The notes beneath the pieces were generated by a model that was given only the letters and a program-made list of their open reading frames with translations, was not told the origin of the DNA and ran no database searches. From positions 1-64,000 of the forward strand of contig NZ_CP108484.1 in the NCBI RefSeq assembly GCF_036226505.1: a DNA stretch of 64,000 nucleotides, read 5' to 3'. This stretch comes from Kitasatospora sp. NBC_01246 (GTDB taxonomy: Bacteria > Actinomycetota > Actinomycetes > Streptomycetales > Streptomycetaceae). A program made the position numbers and the translations under genes. Shown piece after piece: positions 35,847-44,876 of this stretch; the stretch's first letter is position 1; each line of letters starts with the position of its first letter.

Positions 35847-36853
35847 ATGACGACGGACGACAGCACCACCGCGATGACGACAGACGACAGCACCACGAAG
35901 AAGAACAGGGCAAGGGCGAGGACGGGTGCGGAGCCGGACAGCGAGACGCGGGAGGTGGAGATCACCTGGGCGGTGGTGGCGTCCCTGTTCCAGTTCCGGA
36001 TCGCCACCGCCGAGCAGCTGCGCCGCCTGCACGCCCCCGACAGCGGCATCGAGAAGATGCGGGCGCGGCTGCGCAGGCTGCGCGAGCAGGGCCTGGCCGA
36101 GGAGCTGGTGCTGCCCCAGTCCGGGCGGGCGAAGGGCTGGTTCCTGACCGAGCACGGCGCGCGGATCGCGGCCGCGTTCCCCGAGCTGGCGGACATCCCC
36201 GCGCCCCGACTGCCCGGGGACCGGGAGGCCTTCAAGTTCACGCTCTACCACCAGCTGGCCGTCGTCCGTACGCACCTGGTGTTCCTCGCCGACGCCCGTA
36301 CGCGCGGTGACTCCTACGGGCCGTTCGACCTGGTCCCGGATATGACCCACCGCTTCGCCGAGGGCAAGGAGGGCACGGTGCGCCCGGACGGCCTGCTCCA
36401 CTACGGGCGCACCCCCGCCGACGGGGGCGGGTGGCCAACCGGGCGTTCGTCGAGGTCGACCGCGCCACCATGGGCGGGCCCCGGCTCGCCGCGAAGCTGA
36501 ACGCCTACGCCCGCTACTGGGCCACCGCCCCGCTCCCCGCCGGGATGCGGGCCGGCACCATCGAAGCCGTCCAGGGCGGGCGCAAGCCGCTGTGGGAGCG
36601 CCGCTACCCGGTCTTCCCCCGGCTGCTGTTCGTCCTCACCGGCACCGGCCAGACCGGCTTCGCCAACCGGGCCACCGACCTGGAGACCGCCGCCCGCACC
36701 CCCTACGTCGCCAGGATGCTGCGCACCGTGGCGGCCGGCGTCGCCAAGCCGGAGGACCTGGAGGCCGACGGCCCAGGCGCCGACAACTGGTGGCCGCTCT
36801 CCGACCTCGACGACGGGCCCCCCTGGTGGGAACTGACCGGCACCAAGCCCTGA
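35847..36853 (+). pseudogene. replication-relaxation protein, copy D, one frameshift
   Basis: The best-preserved copy: 35847 to about 36430 in one frame, then 36431-36853 in the next. The front has a threonine/aspartate-rich start with an internal duplication (MTTDDSTTA, MTTDDSTTK), then the winged helix (WAVVASLFQFRIATAEQLRR, RARLRRLREQGLAEELVLPQ, GWFLTEHGARIAAAFPEL). The single break is at GGGGGCGGGTGG near 36424; one extra G would restore a continuous 335-residue protein. The second frame has its own GTG (36431) behind GGGGGCGG, so coupled translation of two halves, or a frameshift event, cannot be excluded. Confidence 0.7.
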
Positions 36854-36872
36854 CCGGCAGCACCGCCCGCTC

Positions 36873-36911
36873 CTTGATGCCCGTCCCGGACCGCCCGGGG
36901 CGGGCATCAAG
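36873..36911 (+). terminator. terminator of replication-relaxation copy D
   Basis: CTTGATGCCCG and CGGGCATCAAG arms with further CCCGG/CCGGG pairing, 20 bases after the stop codon. The counterpart of 22166-22204. Confidence 0.65.
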
Positions 36912-36976
36912 GTGTCTTGGCCGGGCCGGCCGCTGGACCGTCAGGGTGCGCGATGTCAGCACAGGGTTGATCGCTT

Positions 36977-36996
36977 CGTTCCGCCAGCGCGGAACG
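36977..36996. terminator. CGTTCCGC hairpin, second copy
   Basis: Same 8-bp stem and CAGC loop as at 22270-22289, in the same place between convergent genes. Confidence 0.5.
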
Positions 36997-37066
36997 ACCC
37001 GCAGGACGCACGGCGGTATCAAGGACCGCAGTGCCGCTGCCACTTTCGCACTACCTGGCCGGTCAC

Positions 37067-37723
37067 TCAGTCGAGGTCGGCGGATGCCAGGGCCACCGCG
37101 AGCACCAGGTACGGGACGGCGCCCAGGCACTGCTCGGCCATCATGCTCGGATCGGACGCCGTGCCCGCGTCGGCCAGCGCCAGCAGCCCGGCACCGACGG
37201 CCGCCTCCACCGCCGCGTCCAGAACCTCTGCCGGGGTGAACTCCCCGCCGGCCACCAGCTCGCGCACCACAGCGGCGGCCTGCGCCGGGTCGGCGCGCCA
37301 CAGCTCGGCGACCTGGTCACCGGCGCCCGCCAGGTCGATGACCGCGCTCTGCTGCGCGGTCGGAAGCGGCACGGGCCAGGACAGCCCGGGCTCCTCCACG
37401 ATCTCCTCGGCCCGCCCCAGCGCCACCCTCGCGGCGCTGGTGCGCCGGGCCTGCTCCCGCTCCCGTGCGACGGCGGCCGGCCACCGGGCGTCGTCCTCGG
37501 CCCGGGCCGCCTCCAGCAGCGGGGCCGCGGTGCGGCTGAGGTAGACGACCGGGAGGGGGTCCACCACGACCGCGTCCTGCCCGGGCGGGGCGTCGGCGAC
37601 GGGCTGGTACAGCGCGGCCGCCGCCGTGGCGCAGGCCCCGACCGTGGCGGTCAGGGCGGCGATCAGCCGGGCGTGGCGGCGTCGGCGTGCGGGCAGGTCC
37701 AGGCGAGCGGGAATCGCGGTCAC
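37067..37723 (-). CDS. single-pass membrane protein, 218 residues, copy 3
   Basis: Almost identical to copy 1 (22361-23017); differences seen include LSRTAAPLLE for LGRTAAPLLE and QQSAVIDLAGAG for QQGAVIDLAGAG. One N-terminal membrane helix after a run of arginines. Its upstream NUDIX partner is lost apart from the last 19 codons. The same convergent layout with a replication-relaxation gene as copy 1. Confidence 0.7.
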   Translation of the reverse strand: MTAIPARLDLPARRRRHARLIAALTATVGACATAAAALYQPVADAPPGQDAVVVDPLPVVYLSRTAAPLLEAARAEDDARWPAAVAREREQARRTSAARVALGRAEEIVEEPGLSWPVPLPTAQQSAVIDLAGAGDQVAELWRADPAQAAAVVRELVAGGEFTPAEVLDAAVEAAVGAGLLALADAGTASDPSMMAEQCLGAVPYLVLAVALASADLD

Positions 37724-37786
37724 CCCCGCACTATCCCGCGCCGCACCCGCCCGCGACGTCCGTTCCCGTGAACACCGAGCGGCAGG

Positions 37787-37846
37787 TCAGCGCCACTGGT
37801 AGGACGCGCCGGTCATCACCGGGAGCAGCATCGGGCCGCCGGCTGC
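37787..37846 (-). pseudogene. NUDIX relic, copy 3 (last codons only)
   Basis: Only the end of the NUDIX gene remains (AGGPMLLPVMTGASYQWR and stop), identical to copy 1. Immediately upstream the sequence changes to the simple GC repeat tract, which marks the duplication or deletion edge. Confidence 0.8.
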
Positions 37847-37849
37847 GGA

Positions 37850-38871
37850 CGTGGTGTCGGGCCGGCGTCCCGGCCGGCGGCAGGCCGGGACGGGGTCTGG
37901 GGGCGTCTGGGGCGGCTGGCGGCGACGCGACGCGGACGAGCGCGGGCGGGCGGAGGCTCGGCGAGGCAGCGGCAGACCGGGCGGACGCGGACGGCGGACG
38001 GCAGGCGGGAGGCGGGAGAACAGGCGGCAACGCGGCCCGACGGCGCGGACGGGCGAGCGCGGGACGGCGGCGCGGGCAGCCGGGGTCGCGGGCGGAGGCG
38101 GGGTCGGAGGCCAGCGGGCCCGCCAGGCAGCAGGCCGGAGGCCGGCCAGCGGCGGCGGGCGGCAAGGTGACGCGGACGCGGGCAGCGTGGACCGGCGGCG
38201 GGCCAGCGGCGGCGGGCGGCAAGGTGACGCGGACGCGGGCAGCGTGGACCGGCGGCGGGCCGGGGCGGCCCCCGGGACAGCGGACCGGCGGCCCTGCGAC
38301 GACGCGCAGCCCGAGCTCGTAGGCGGCCGGCGGCCCGGCGGCCGGCAGACCCGGCGGCGGGCGCGGACGCGGGACGGCGGCGCGGGCACGCAGGCGGCCA
38401 CCAGGGCGGGGCGACGCGGACGGAGGGACGGCAGCCCGGGGCAGCCACCGGCGGGCGAGCGCGGGCCGGCAGCCGGGGTCGCGGACGAGCAGGCGGCGGC
38501 GGACGCGGACGAGCTGGCGGCGGGGCCCGACAGGGCCCGACGGGACGGTGCTGGGCGGGGGCAGCAGACCGGAGACGGCGGCCGGAGGCGGACGCGGCAG
38601 GCGGCGGGGACCGGCGGCCCGGCGGCCGGCGGACGACGGCGCAGCGGGAGCCGGGCGGCAGCGGCCGGGGCAGACCCGGCGGCGGGCGCGGCCACCGGGT
38701 CAGCCACCTGCGCGAACCGACGGAACACGACGGACCCGGGCGGGGAACGGAGAACGGCTCAGCTGGGCCGACGCGGACGAGCGTGGACGCGGCAGGCCGA
38801 AGGCGGCGGCAGGCGGCGGGACGGAGCGCGCCGGCCGCACGGGCGGCCGGCGCCTTGTCGCGTCCGGACGG
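37850..38871. other. GC-rich tract with ACGCGGACG words
   Basis: One kilobase with no credible gene. The word ACGCGGACG and parts of it recur many times, with strong purine (G and A) bias on the plus strand. It resembles the gene-free tract at the left end of the window. It contains the exact 57-bp repeat below. Confidence 0.6.
38148..38261. repeat. exact 57-bp tandem repeat, two units
   Basis: Units 38148-38204 and 38205-38261 are identical. The unit starts AGCGGCGGCG, contains AAGGTGACGCGGACGCGGGC and ends GGCGGGCC. The length is a multiple of three, but no gene is evident, so it is probably a recent slippage duplication. Confidence 0.85.
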
Positions 38872-39555
38872 TCAGGCGTAGAGGCCGGATCCGAGTTCGA
38901 CGAGCTTCGCCCCTACGCCGGAGGCGACCGCCGTGGTGAGTGCGGGTCCGGCCAGCCGCATGATCCTGCGCCAGATCCGGGCGCCCTGCTCGGCGTCGCC
39001 GCCCTCACGTTCGAGCGCCTCGACCTCGACCTCGAAGTCCCCGGCGTCGACGTCGTCCAGGCCGAGCTGCGGGGCCACGTCCCGCAGCCCCTGCACCAGG
39101 GCGGTGAGGGCCTGGCTGTCGATCCCGTTGCCCGCGTTGATCGTGTTGTGGTCGCCGGTGGAGGCGACGCCGCCGGTCATGTTGCCCTGGACCACACTGC
39201 CGTAGTAGGTGTCTCCGGTGGCCTTCTGAGTGTCCATGTAGCTCCTCACTGAGTGGCCGCTGCGGATGCAGGCGTTGCCGCTCCGGGTGATCCGGAACAG
39301 GTACGGACCGTCTTCGTCGCCGTCGGCGGGACTCTCCGCCAGCTCGTAGCCGACGAGTTCGGCGACGGCGCTGGAGATCTCCCCGGCCGTGAGCGGCGTG
39401 CCGGCGAAGTAGGCGGCGGGGGCCTGCGTGAACGTCCCCGGCTCGACGGGGCCATCCTGGTCGTGCAGCCAGCGGGCCGGGAGCAGCCAAAGCCAGCGAA
39501 CCGGCGCAGCCGCACCGGACCGGCGGGCGAGCGGGGCGAGGGCGGACAGCAGCAC
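38872..39555 (-). CDS. winged-helix protein with beta-repeat linker
   Basis: The protein has 227 residues from GTG 39555. Residues 30-108 form a winged-helix-like domain (WLHDQDGPVEPGTFTQAPAA, AGEISSAVAELVGYELAESP, LFRITRSGNACIRSGHSV). A short Gly/Asn/Thr beta repeat follows (GSVVQGNMTGGVASTGDHNT, INAGNGID), then a helical part (ALVQGLRDVAPQLGLDD) and a hydrophobic end. Actinomycetes have many proteins of this plan, with a domain, a GN-rich beta stretch and a helical effector-like tail; some sit next to conflict genes. It is divergent from the Lamassu-like operon with 109 bases between starts. Function unknown. Confidence 0.65.
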   Translation of the reverse strand: MLLSALAPLARRSGAAAPVRWLWLLPARWLHDQDGPVEPGTFTQAPAAYFAGTPLTAGEISSAVAELVGYELAESPADGDEDGPYLFRITRSGNACIRSGHSVRSYMDTQKATGDTYYGSVVQGNMTGGVASTGDHNTINAGNGIDSQALTALVQGLRDVAPQLGLDDVDAGDFEVEVEALEREGGDAEQGARIWRRIMRLAGPALTTAVASGVGAKLVELGSGLYA

Positions 39556-39664
39556 AACCGGCCCGACGGACGAGTCTGATCGTTTACGGTTTCATCACAA
39601 GCATCGACGGCCCTCCTCCCCGGTTCTAGCCTGAGGTCCTGATCTCAGACCCATTGGGGGGCGC

Positions 39665-40843
39665 GTGACGGATCCGCTCGACATCCCGGCGCCTGACAAC
39701 ACCGGAACCGTCACCCTGCGCCGGTACACGTATCAGGAGAAGGTGGCCGCACGGTACGTGCTCGCCATGCTGGGTGAGGGCAGCGGTGTTCGCCACGTCA
39801 CGTGTGAACACATCGAGGACGTCCTCGTCGCAACTGACCACCCCACAGACCGCTCCAATGTGCTGTCGGACTTCCTGCAGGTGAAGACGAAGGACGATCC
39901 AGCCCCGTGGGGCCTGTCTGACATCATCGCCAAGGGTGCCCTGAAGAGTCTGTGGCGGACTTACCGGGCGATTCAGAACCATGGGCTTACGTACTTGCTG
40001 ACTGCAGCCGTCGAGGGCTTTCTCGACCCGGCGGACGACGCGCTCACGGCCCTTGCCCGAGGGGCGGGTGCGGATCACCCGAAGTGCCTGGCTCGAGTCT
40101 CGAAGCACCTCAAGGCACAGGAGGCGGATGTTTCCGCCTTCCTGTCGTTCGTCAGAGTCCGGACGATGCCGCGCCGTGAGCACATCGACGATCAAGGTCT
40201 GGCGAGCCTGGCCGAGCTGGCCCCCGCGGTGAGCGTCGGTGAGCAGCGGGCCGTGTACCTGGAGATCTTGAACCGGGTTCACGACGCCATGCAGGGAGAA
40301 GCCGGTGCCGGCTGGAAGGAGAAGCTGGGAGTCGAGTCCCCGAGCGAGGCTCTGCTTCGCAAGCGGCTGACACCCAGCTCGGTGTACGACCTGGGGCAGC
40401 GCTTGCGGCGGCCGGACCATGTGCTGCTGGCTGCCTACTCGGAACGTATTGATGCGGTCGAGACCAACCTTGTTCGGAAGTTGCGTCGAGGCGGCGCTTC
40501 GGAGGGGACGATCCACGATGCGCAGTTCCTGCGTTCCGAGGCGGACGGGCGGAGGTTGAGCGACGTGGCGCTTGGTGTGTGGCCGGAGGATTCACGCGTT
40601 GAACAGGATCTGGACACGCGCCTGAGAATCACCGCCACCCGCATCGCTCGCCGATACCAAGACCAGGGGCACCGGCCTGCGGACCGCATCTGGGACGACC
40701 TGACACAGGAGATCAACTCGGCCGCCGGTGTACTTGACCTGCATCCGCTCTATGCCAAGGATCCGTGGCTCCTCATGGGCCGGGCCTGCTCGGTGTCGGA
40801 CGAGTGCCACTTCGGGTGGGGGGTCGCGACCGGTGAGAACTGA
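39665..40843 (+). CDS. Cap4/DUF4297 nuclease effector (LmuA-like)
   Basis: The protein has 392 residues from GTG 39665. The N-terminal 90 residues are a DUF4297/Cap4-type nuclease domain: TVTLRRYTYQEKVAARYVLA, an acidic CEHIEDVLV stretch (E48, E51, D52) and the catalytic QVK at 72-74 in DFLQVKTKDD. This is the PD-(D/E)xK arrangement of dsDNA-cutting effectors. The remaining 300 residues are helical with no known domain and should contact the partner proteins. The next two genes overlap it, and the effector-middle-SMC order fits ABC three-component (Lamassu-type) defence systems, where the nuclease is released or activated on sensing foreign DNA. All nuclease residues expected are present. Confidence 0.8.
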   Translation: MTDPLDIPAPDNTGTVTLRRYTYQEKVAARYVLAMLGEGSGVRHVTCEHIEDVLVATDHPTDRSNVLSDFLQVKTKDDPAPWGLSDIIAKGALKSLWRTYRAIQNHGLTYLLTAAVEGFLDPADDALTALARGAGADHPKCLARVSKHLKAQEADVSAFLSFVRVRTMPRREHIDDQGLASLAELAPAVSVGEQRAVYLEILNRVHDAMQGEAGAGWKEKLGVESPSEALLRKRLTPSSVYDLGQRLRRPDHVLLAAYSERIDAVETNLVRKLRRGGASEGTIHDAQFLRSEADGRRLSDVALGVWPEDSRVEQDLDTRLRITATRIARRYQDQGHRPADRIWDDLTQEINSAAGVLDLHPLYAKDPWLLMGRACSVSDECHFGWGVATGEN

Positions 40844-41363
40844 CGCCACGCCAACCGCGACTGGCGGTCCACCCTCGGTCGATGCCCAGGCTCGCTTGCT
40901 GATCTTGGTCGACGCCTTCGGCAAAGCCGGTATCGAGGGCCGGATGAAGCTGGCGAAACTGGACTTCCTCCTTCGGTATCCAGACCGCTTCACCACGCTG
41001 GTGGAACTGCGTGCGCCCGGCATCGCCGCGGGCGAGAACCCCTGGTTGACCGGAGACATCGAGCAGAGAATGATCCGCTACCGCTACGGTCCGTGGGATC
41101 CGGCCTACTACGGCCTTCTGGGAGCGCTGATCGGCAAGGGGCTCATCACCACGCGGCAGCGCGGAAGCGTGGCCACCTACGCGGTGACCCCCGCCGGGCA
41201 TCAACTCACCAAGGCACTCGCGGCAACCGATAGCTGGGAATCCGTCCGGGAGCGGGCACGCTTGCTGCATCGGCACTTCAACCTCACGGGAACATCCTTG
41301 AAGGATCTGATCTACGAGACGTTCCCCGACATCGTCAACGCGGACTGGGGGACTCACCTGTGA
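40833..41363 (+). CDS. middle component of ABC three-component system (LmuC-like)
   Basis: The protein has 176 residues from GTG 40833, which lies inside the end of the nuclease gene (11-base overlap). It is a helical/winged-helix protein: DAQARLLILVDAFGKAGIEG, RMKLAKLDFLLRYPDRFTTL, then YRYGPWDPAYYGLLGALIGK, LITTRQRGSVATYAVTPAGH. The K-LAKLDFLLRYP start and the DPAYYGLLGALIGKGL block are typical of the small middle-component proteins that bridge effector and SMC ATPase. No catalytic motif is visible. Its stop overlaps the next GTG. Confidence 0.75.
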   Translation: MRTDATPTATGGPPSVDAQARLLILVDAFGKAGIEGRMKLAKLDFLLRYPDRFTTLVELRAPGIAAGENPWLTGDIEQRMIRYRYGPWDPAYYGLLGALIGKGLITTRQRGSVATYAVTPAGHQLTKALAATDSWESVRERARLLHRHFNLTGTSLKDLIYETFPDIVNADWGTHL

Positions 41364-43237
41364 GACTGCGTATCGAAGAGCTGACGATCAGCGGCACGAC
41401 CCGCACCGTGCACTTCCAGCCTGGACTCAACGCCATCACCGGCGCCATGAGCGGCGGCAAAACCGCGACCATCAGCTGCCTTCGGGCCTTGGTCGGCGGC
41501 GACGTGAACGTGGTTCCCGAGCTCAAGGGCAGGACCATCACCGGCACCGTGCTGATCGGCAACCGCAGGTTTCGCATCGTGCGGCCGCTCGTCACCACCG
41601 ACACCGCCAAGATCGATGTTGCCGAGATCGGTGGCGCGGAGCACGCCTGGCGTCTGCCGGCCGCACGCCTGGAACCTGGCTACGACCTGACCTTCCGCGA
41701 CTGGTACCTGCAGATGCTCGGACTGCCCAAAGTCCTCGTGCCGCGCGCCCCCACCGACGAGACCAGCGCCCTGGTCCCCGTCACCATCAACGACTACCTG
41801 ATGTACTGCGTTCTGCGTCAGGACCAGATCGACTCGTCGGTCTTCGGGACCCCGGACAACTACCACAAGGACATCAAGCGGAAGTTCGTCTTCGAGATCT
41901 ACTACGGCATCTTCAGCGCCAAGGCGATCGAACTGCGCGAGCACTTGAGGACGGTGTCCGTCGAGCTGAAGGCGCTGACCGCCGACGCGAAGACGCTGGA
42001 ACGGGTGCTGGAGACCACCTCCTTCTCCTCCGCCGCCCAGCTCCAGGTACAGCAGACCCAGGCGATCGAGCAACTCGCACGCTCCCGGGAAGCGGAGCAG
42101 GACCTGAATCGGACCCTCCAGGAGCCCGCCACCGTCGGTCTGCGCGCCCAGATCGCGGCGGCGGAGGCAGACCTGCAGGTGACCGACACCTCTCTGCGCT
42201 CGGAGACGGCGACGGTCGCCCGTCTCACCGGCCTGCGCGACCAATTGGTGGCTCAGAGCCGGAGGATCACCCGGGCGCTCGTCGCCGAGCGCCTGCTCAG
42301 CGATTTCGAGTTCCACACGTGCCCGCGGTGCGGATCGGACGTGCCGGAGCGCGGAGGGGACGACACCTGCAGGCTCTGTCTGCAAAACCCGCCCGCGGTG
42401 GTCCCCACTACAGCCTTGGTCTCCGAGCAGGACCGGGTGATCGAACAGGTCGCCGAAACAGACCAGCTGATCGCCCGCAGTCAAGAACGTCTCCAGCTGC
42501 TCCGGCAGGCCCGCGAGGAGAAAATCGGGCTGCGGGCAGAACTCGGTGCCCAGCTGGACCGCCTGGCCCAGGGGTTCCTGACCGATCAGGCCGATCGCAT
42601 CCGCCGGTTCGGCGCCGACCAGGCCAGGCTCGAAGAGCAACTGCTACGCATCGCGGACGCACTCGCGCTTCACCAACGCCTGCAGAACCAGGGCAGCCGG
42701 ATCGCCGAACTCGAGCGGGAACGCGAAGACCTGATCAGCCGGCTGGACGCCTCCCGCCACCGCAACCCGGCAGCGGCAGAACGCATGGCCGAGCTCGACC
42801 ATGCCTTCGAGAACACCCTGCGCTCCTTCGACGCGCCACGCTTCGAACCCCGCCCCGGCTCCTACATCAGCCGCAAGAACTACCTGCCCATCGTCGACGG
42901 ACGCGCCTTCTCCGAACTCAGCTCACAAGGCGTCGAAGTCATGGTCAACGTCGCCCACGCCCTGGCACACCAACTCGTCGCGCTGGCACACCCCGAGAGC
43001 CTCCTGCCCAACCTGCTGATCATCGACGGTGTCAGCAGCAATGTCGGCCATGAAGGCATCGACCTCACACGACTGGAGAAGATGTACGCCACCCTGCTGG
43101 CTACCACCCAGCAGCACGGGGAAGAGCTGCAGATCATCGTCGTAGACAACGACCCGCCCCCCATCCCCGGAGTCCACGTCGCCCTCACCCTGTCGGACAC
43201 CGACCGCCTAGTCCCCGAGACCGAACCGCAGGCATAG
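41360..43237 (+). CDS. SMC/Rad50-like ATPase with zinc hook (LmuB-like)
   Basis: The protein has 625 residues from GTG 41360 (GTGA overlap). Walker A is GAMSGGKT at 28-35. A long coiled coil (about 195-480) is split by a hook with CPRCGSDV and CRLC (near residues 321-340), a four-cysteine zinc site at the tip. The C-terminal lobe has a signature-like FSELSSQGVEVMV and a Walker B strand NLLIIDGVSS. The usual glutamate after the Walker B aspartate is a glycine, which suggests slow or altered ATP hydrolysis, as in other sensors of this class. It should clamp DNA ends or unusual DNA and gate the nuclease. Closes a compact three-gene operon. Confidence 0.85.
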   Translation: MRLRIEELTISGTTRTVHFQPGLNAITGAMSGGKTATISCLRALVGGDVNVVPELKGRTITGTVLIGNRRFRIVRPLVTTDTAKIDVAEIGGAEHAWRLPAARLEPGYDLTFRDWYLQMLGLPKVLVPRAPTDETSALVPVTINDYLMYCVLRQDQIDSSVFGTPDNYHKDIKRKFVFEIYYGIFSAKAIELREHLRTVSVELKALTADAKTLERVLETTSFSSAAQLQVQQTQAIEQLARSREAEQDLNRTLQEPATVGLRAQIAAAEADLQVTDTSLRSETATVARLTGLRDQLVAQSRRITRALVAERLLSDFEFHTCPRCGSDVPERGGDDTCRLCLQNPPAVVPTTALVSEQDRVIEQVAETDQLIARSQERLQLLRQAREEKIGLRAELGAQLDRLAQGFLTDQADRIRRFGADQARLEEQLLRIADALALHQRLQNQGSRIAELEREREDLISRLDASRHRNPAAAERMAELDHAFENTLRSFDAPRFEPRPGSYISRKNYLPIVDGRAFSELSSQGVEVMVNVAHALAHQLVALAHPESLLPNLLIIDGVSSNVGHEGIDLTRLEKMYATLLATTQQHGEELQIIVVDNDPPPIPGVHVALTLSDTDRLVPETEPQA

Positions 43238-43717
43238 CACGTCGGCGCAGCACGCTGGGCGGCCTGCAGAGCAGCTCGGCAGCGAGCACAGGCTGGCACC
43301 GAGACGTCCGGGTGCAGAGGTGCGGGACGGGACCGCAGGACGGGTTCCCGAGCCAAGGGCCTGTCCCAGCCGGCTCGTGAGCGGTTGGCCAGCCGAAGGT
43401 GCGACTGTCGGTGGTGCGGCGTAGTGGTGGGTCTACCGGGGTCCGGGAAGAGCTGGGGCGGATCTGACGCATCGGTGCGGTGTCCTTGCTGGTCGTGCTG
43501 GGGGAAGCAGGATGTGGGTTACCGCGACCTCATGGGACGTGTGGGGGCGGATGTGCATCAAGGCGGGACCGCAGGTTGGCGTCGACAGCGCTCTCGCGCC
43601 ATGGTTGTTCCCAGCCACAGGAGCCGCCTCGCACCTACCGATCCCCTGCGGCGCACGTGCCCTGGCGGGCCCTCAGGTCCGGCACTCCCTCCTCCTTCCG
43701 ACAGGACTTGCCCAAGC
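43238..43717. other. intergenic region after Lamassu-like operon
   Basis: No convincing gene. A short GLPGSGKS-like run in one frame (near 43430) resembles a Walker A but is not followed by protein-like sequence. No clear terminator hairpin was found. Confidence 0.5.
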
Positions 43718-43978
43718 ATGCCCAAGCCCCGATTCCTCCGCCTGTTCTGCGTCGGCCCGCAGGACCGCGGGAACCGCCTGCCAGCCGGTGTCCGGCAGCG
43801 CCTGGTGGTCGTCGTCGTCCTGCTCACCACAGCCGTTGCCATCGCCCTCGGCGTGAACGTCACCACCGTGGTCGAGGCGGTCGCTCTGCCGTCGGCCGTG
43901 GTGAAGCTCGCAGACCTTTCCGTCGGCACCGGACCCGGCCGACCGCGCAGCGGCACCTCGGCCCGGCAGGGCCGGTGA
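43718..43978 (+). CDS. small single-pass membrane protein
   Basis: The protein has 86 residues from ATG 43718. A basic N-terminus is followed by one membrane helix (RLVVVVVLLTTAVAIALGVN) and an alanine/valine-rich outer segment, then a Ser/Arg-rich tail. It ends 7 bases before the XRE gene and is probably co-transcribed with it. No known family. Confidence 0.5.
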   Translation: MPKPRFLRLFCVGPQDRGNRLPAGVRQRLVVVVVLLTTAVAIALGVNVTTVVEAVALPSAVVKLADLSVGTGPGRPRSGTSARQGR

Positions 43979-43985
43979 CCGGGCC

Positions 43986-44876
43986 GTGTCACGCCCCGAG
44001 AAGCCGCTCCCGGACAGCGCCAGCAAGGAATTGCGGGCGCTCGCCCAACACCTGCGCGGCCTGCGCACCGCTGCCGGCCTCGGCTACCGCGAGCTCGCTG
44101 CACACCCGCACACCAGCGGGTACTCCGCGGCCACCTTCCGGCGCGCGGCCAACGGCGAGCAGGTCCCGGCACAGGAGGTCACCGCCGCCTTCGCGAAGGC
44201 CTGCGGAGGCAACCCGGCCAAGGCCCTACGGCTGCGCCTGAACGCCGCCCGCGGCGCCGCCTGGGAGGCCGCACGCAAGGCGTGGGTCCGGTCCATGCAG
44301 GACACCATCGCAACCGGCAGCCCGTCCATCGCCCCGCCTCCCCCGCACCTTGCCCCGAGCGACGTCAGAAGCCTGCCCGAACTGCTCATCGCGATGCGCT
44401 ACATCCACCTCCAGGCCGGCGCCCCCTCCAGCCGCGAACTCGAGCGCGCGGCCCCGCCGGGCCACCTCCCCCACACCACCCTCGACCGTCTCCTCGACAG
44501 CCGCGCCAAGCCCCAGCTCCCCTCCCCGGAACTCCTCGATGCGTTCCTCACCGGCTGTGGCGTACCGGCCCCGCGCAGGGATGCCTGGATCTCCGCCTAC
44601 ATGCGCCTCCTCGACGACGATCCGGCACTGCGCGTCCGCGCCCAGGCCCGCCGTCTGCGCGGCGTTCCCCTCAGCCACCACGTCCCGCCCGAGGAACTGG
44701 AGAGAGAGGAACAGCGCCGTGAAATGGACCGCTGGCGCTTCCAACTGCTCAGACGAGACGGCTGGGAAACCACCCTTCGCAGCGCCTACCTGTCACGCAT
44801 CCCGGACGACGAGTACGCCCCGTGGCCCCGGCCATACGACCCCTTCAAAGCCGCGGAGATCGCGCTCGACTACTGA
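43986..44876 (+). CDS. XRE-type helix-turn-helix protein, 296 residues
   Basis: Starts at GTG 43986. The N-terminal 75 residues are a helix-turn-helix of the kind seen in Streptomyces regulators (LAQHLRGLRTAAGLGYRELA, HTSGYSAATFRRAANGEQVP, AFAKACGGNP). A second DNA-binding-like part may be at LIAMRYIHLQAGAPSSRELE and TTLDRLLDSRAKPQLPSPEL. The end has an acidic, arginine-rich helix and a tail with WPRPYDPFKAAEIALDY. Such proteins commonly pair two HTH units. Likely a transcription factor; targets unknown. It lies between the defence operon and the helicase operon. Confidence 0.75.
   Translation: MSRPEKPLPDSASKELRALAQHLRGLRTAAGLGYRELAAHPHTSGYSAATFRRAANGEQVPAQEVTAAFAKACGGNPAKALRLRLNAARGAAWEAARKAWVRSMQDTIATGSPSIAPPPPHLAPSDVRSLPELLIAMRYIHLQAGAPSSRELERAAPPGHLPHTTLDRLLDSRAKPQLPSPELLDAFLTGCGVPAPRRDAWISAYMRLLDDDPALRVRAQARRLRGVPLSHHVPPEELEREEQRREMDRWRFQLLRRDGWETTLRSAYLSRIPDDEYAPWPRPYDPFKAAEIALDY

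Noticed and set aside
43426-43455. GLPGSGKS, a Walker A-like run
   Set aside because: No protein-like sequence or ATPase motif follows in that frame; a chance match.
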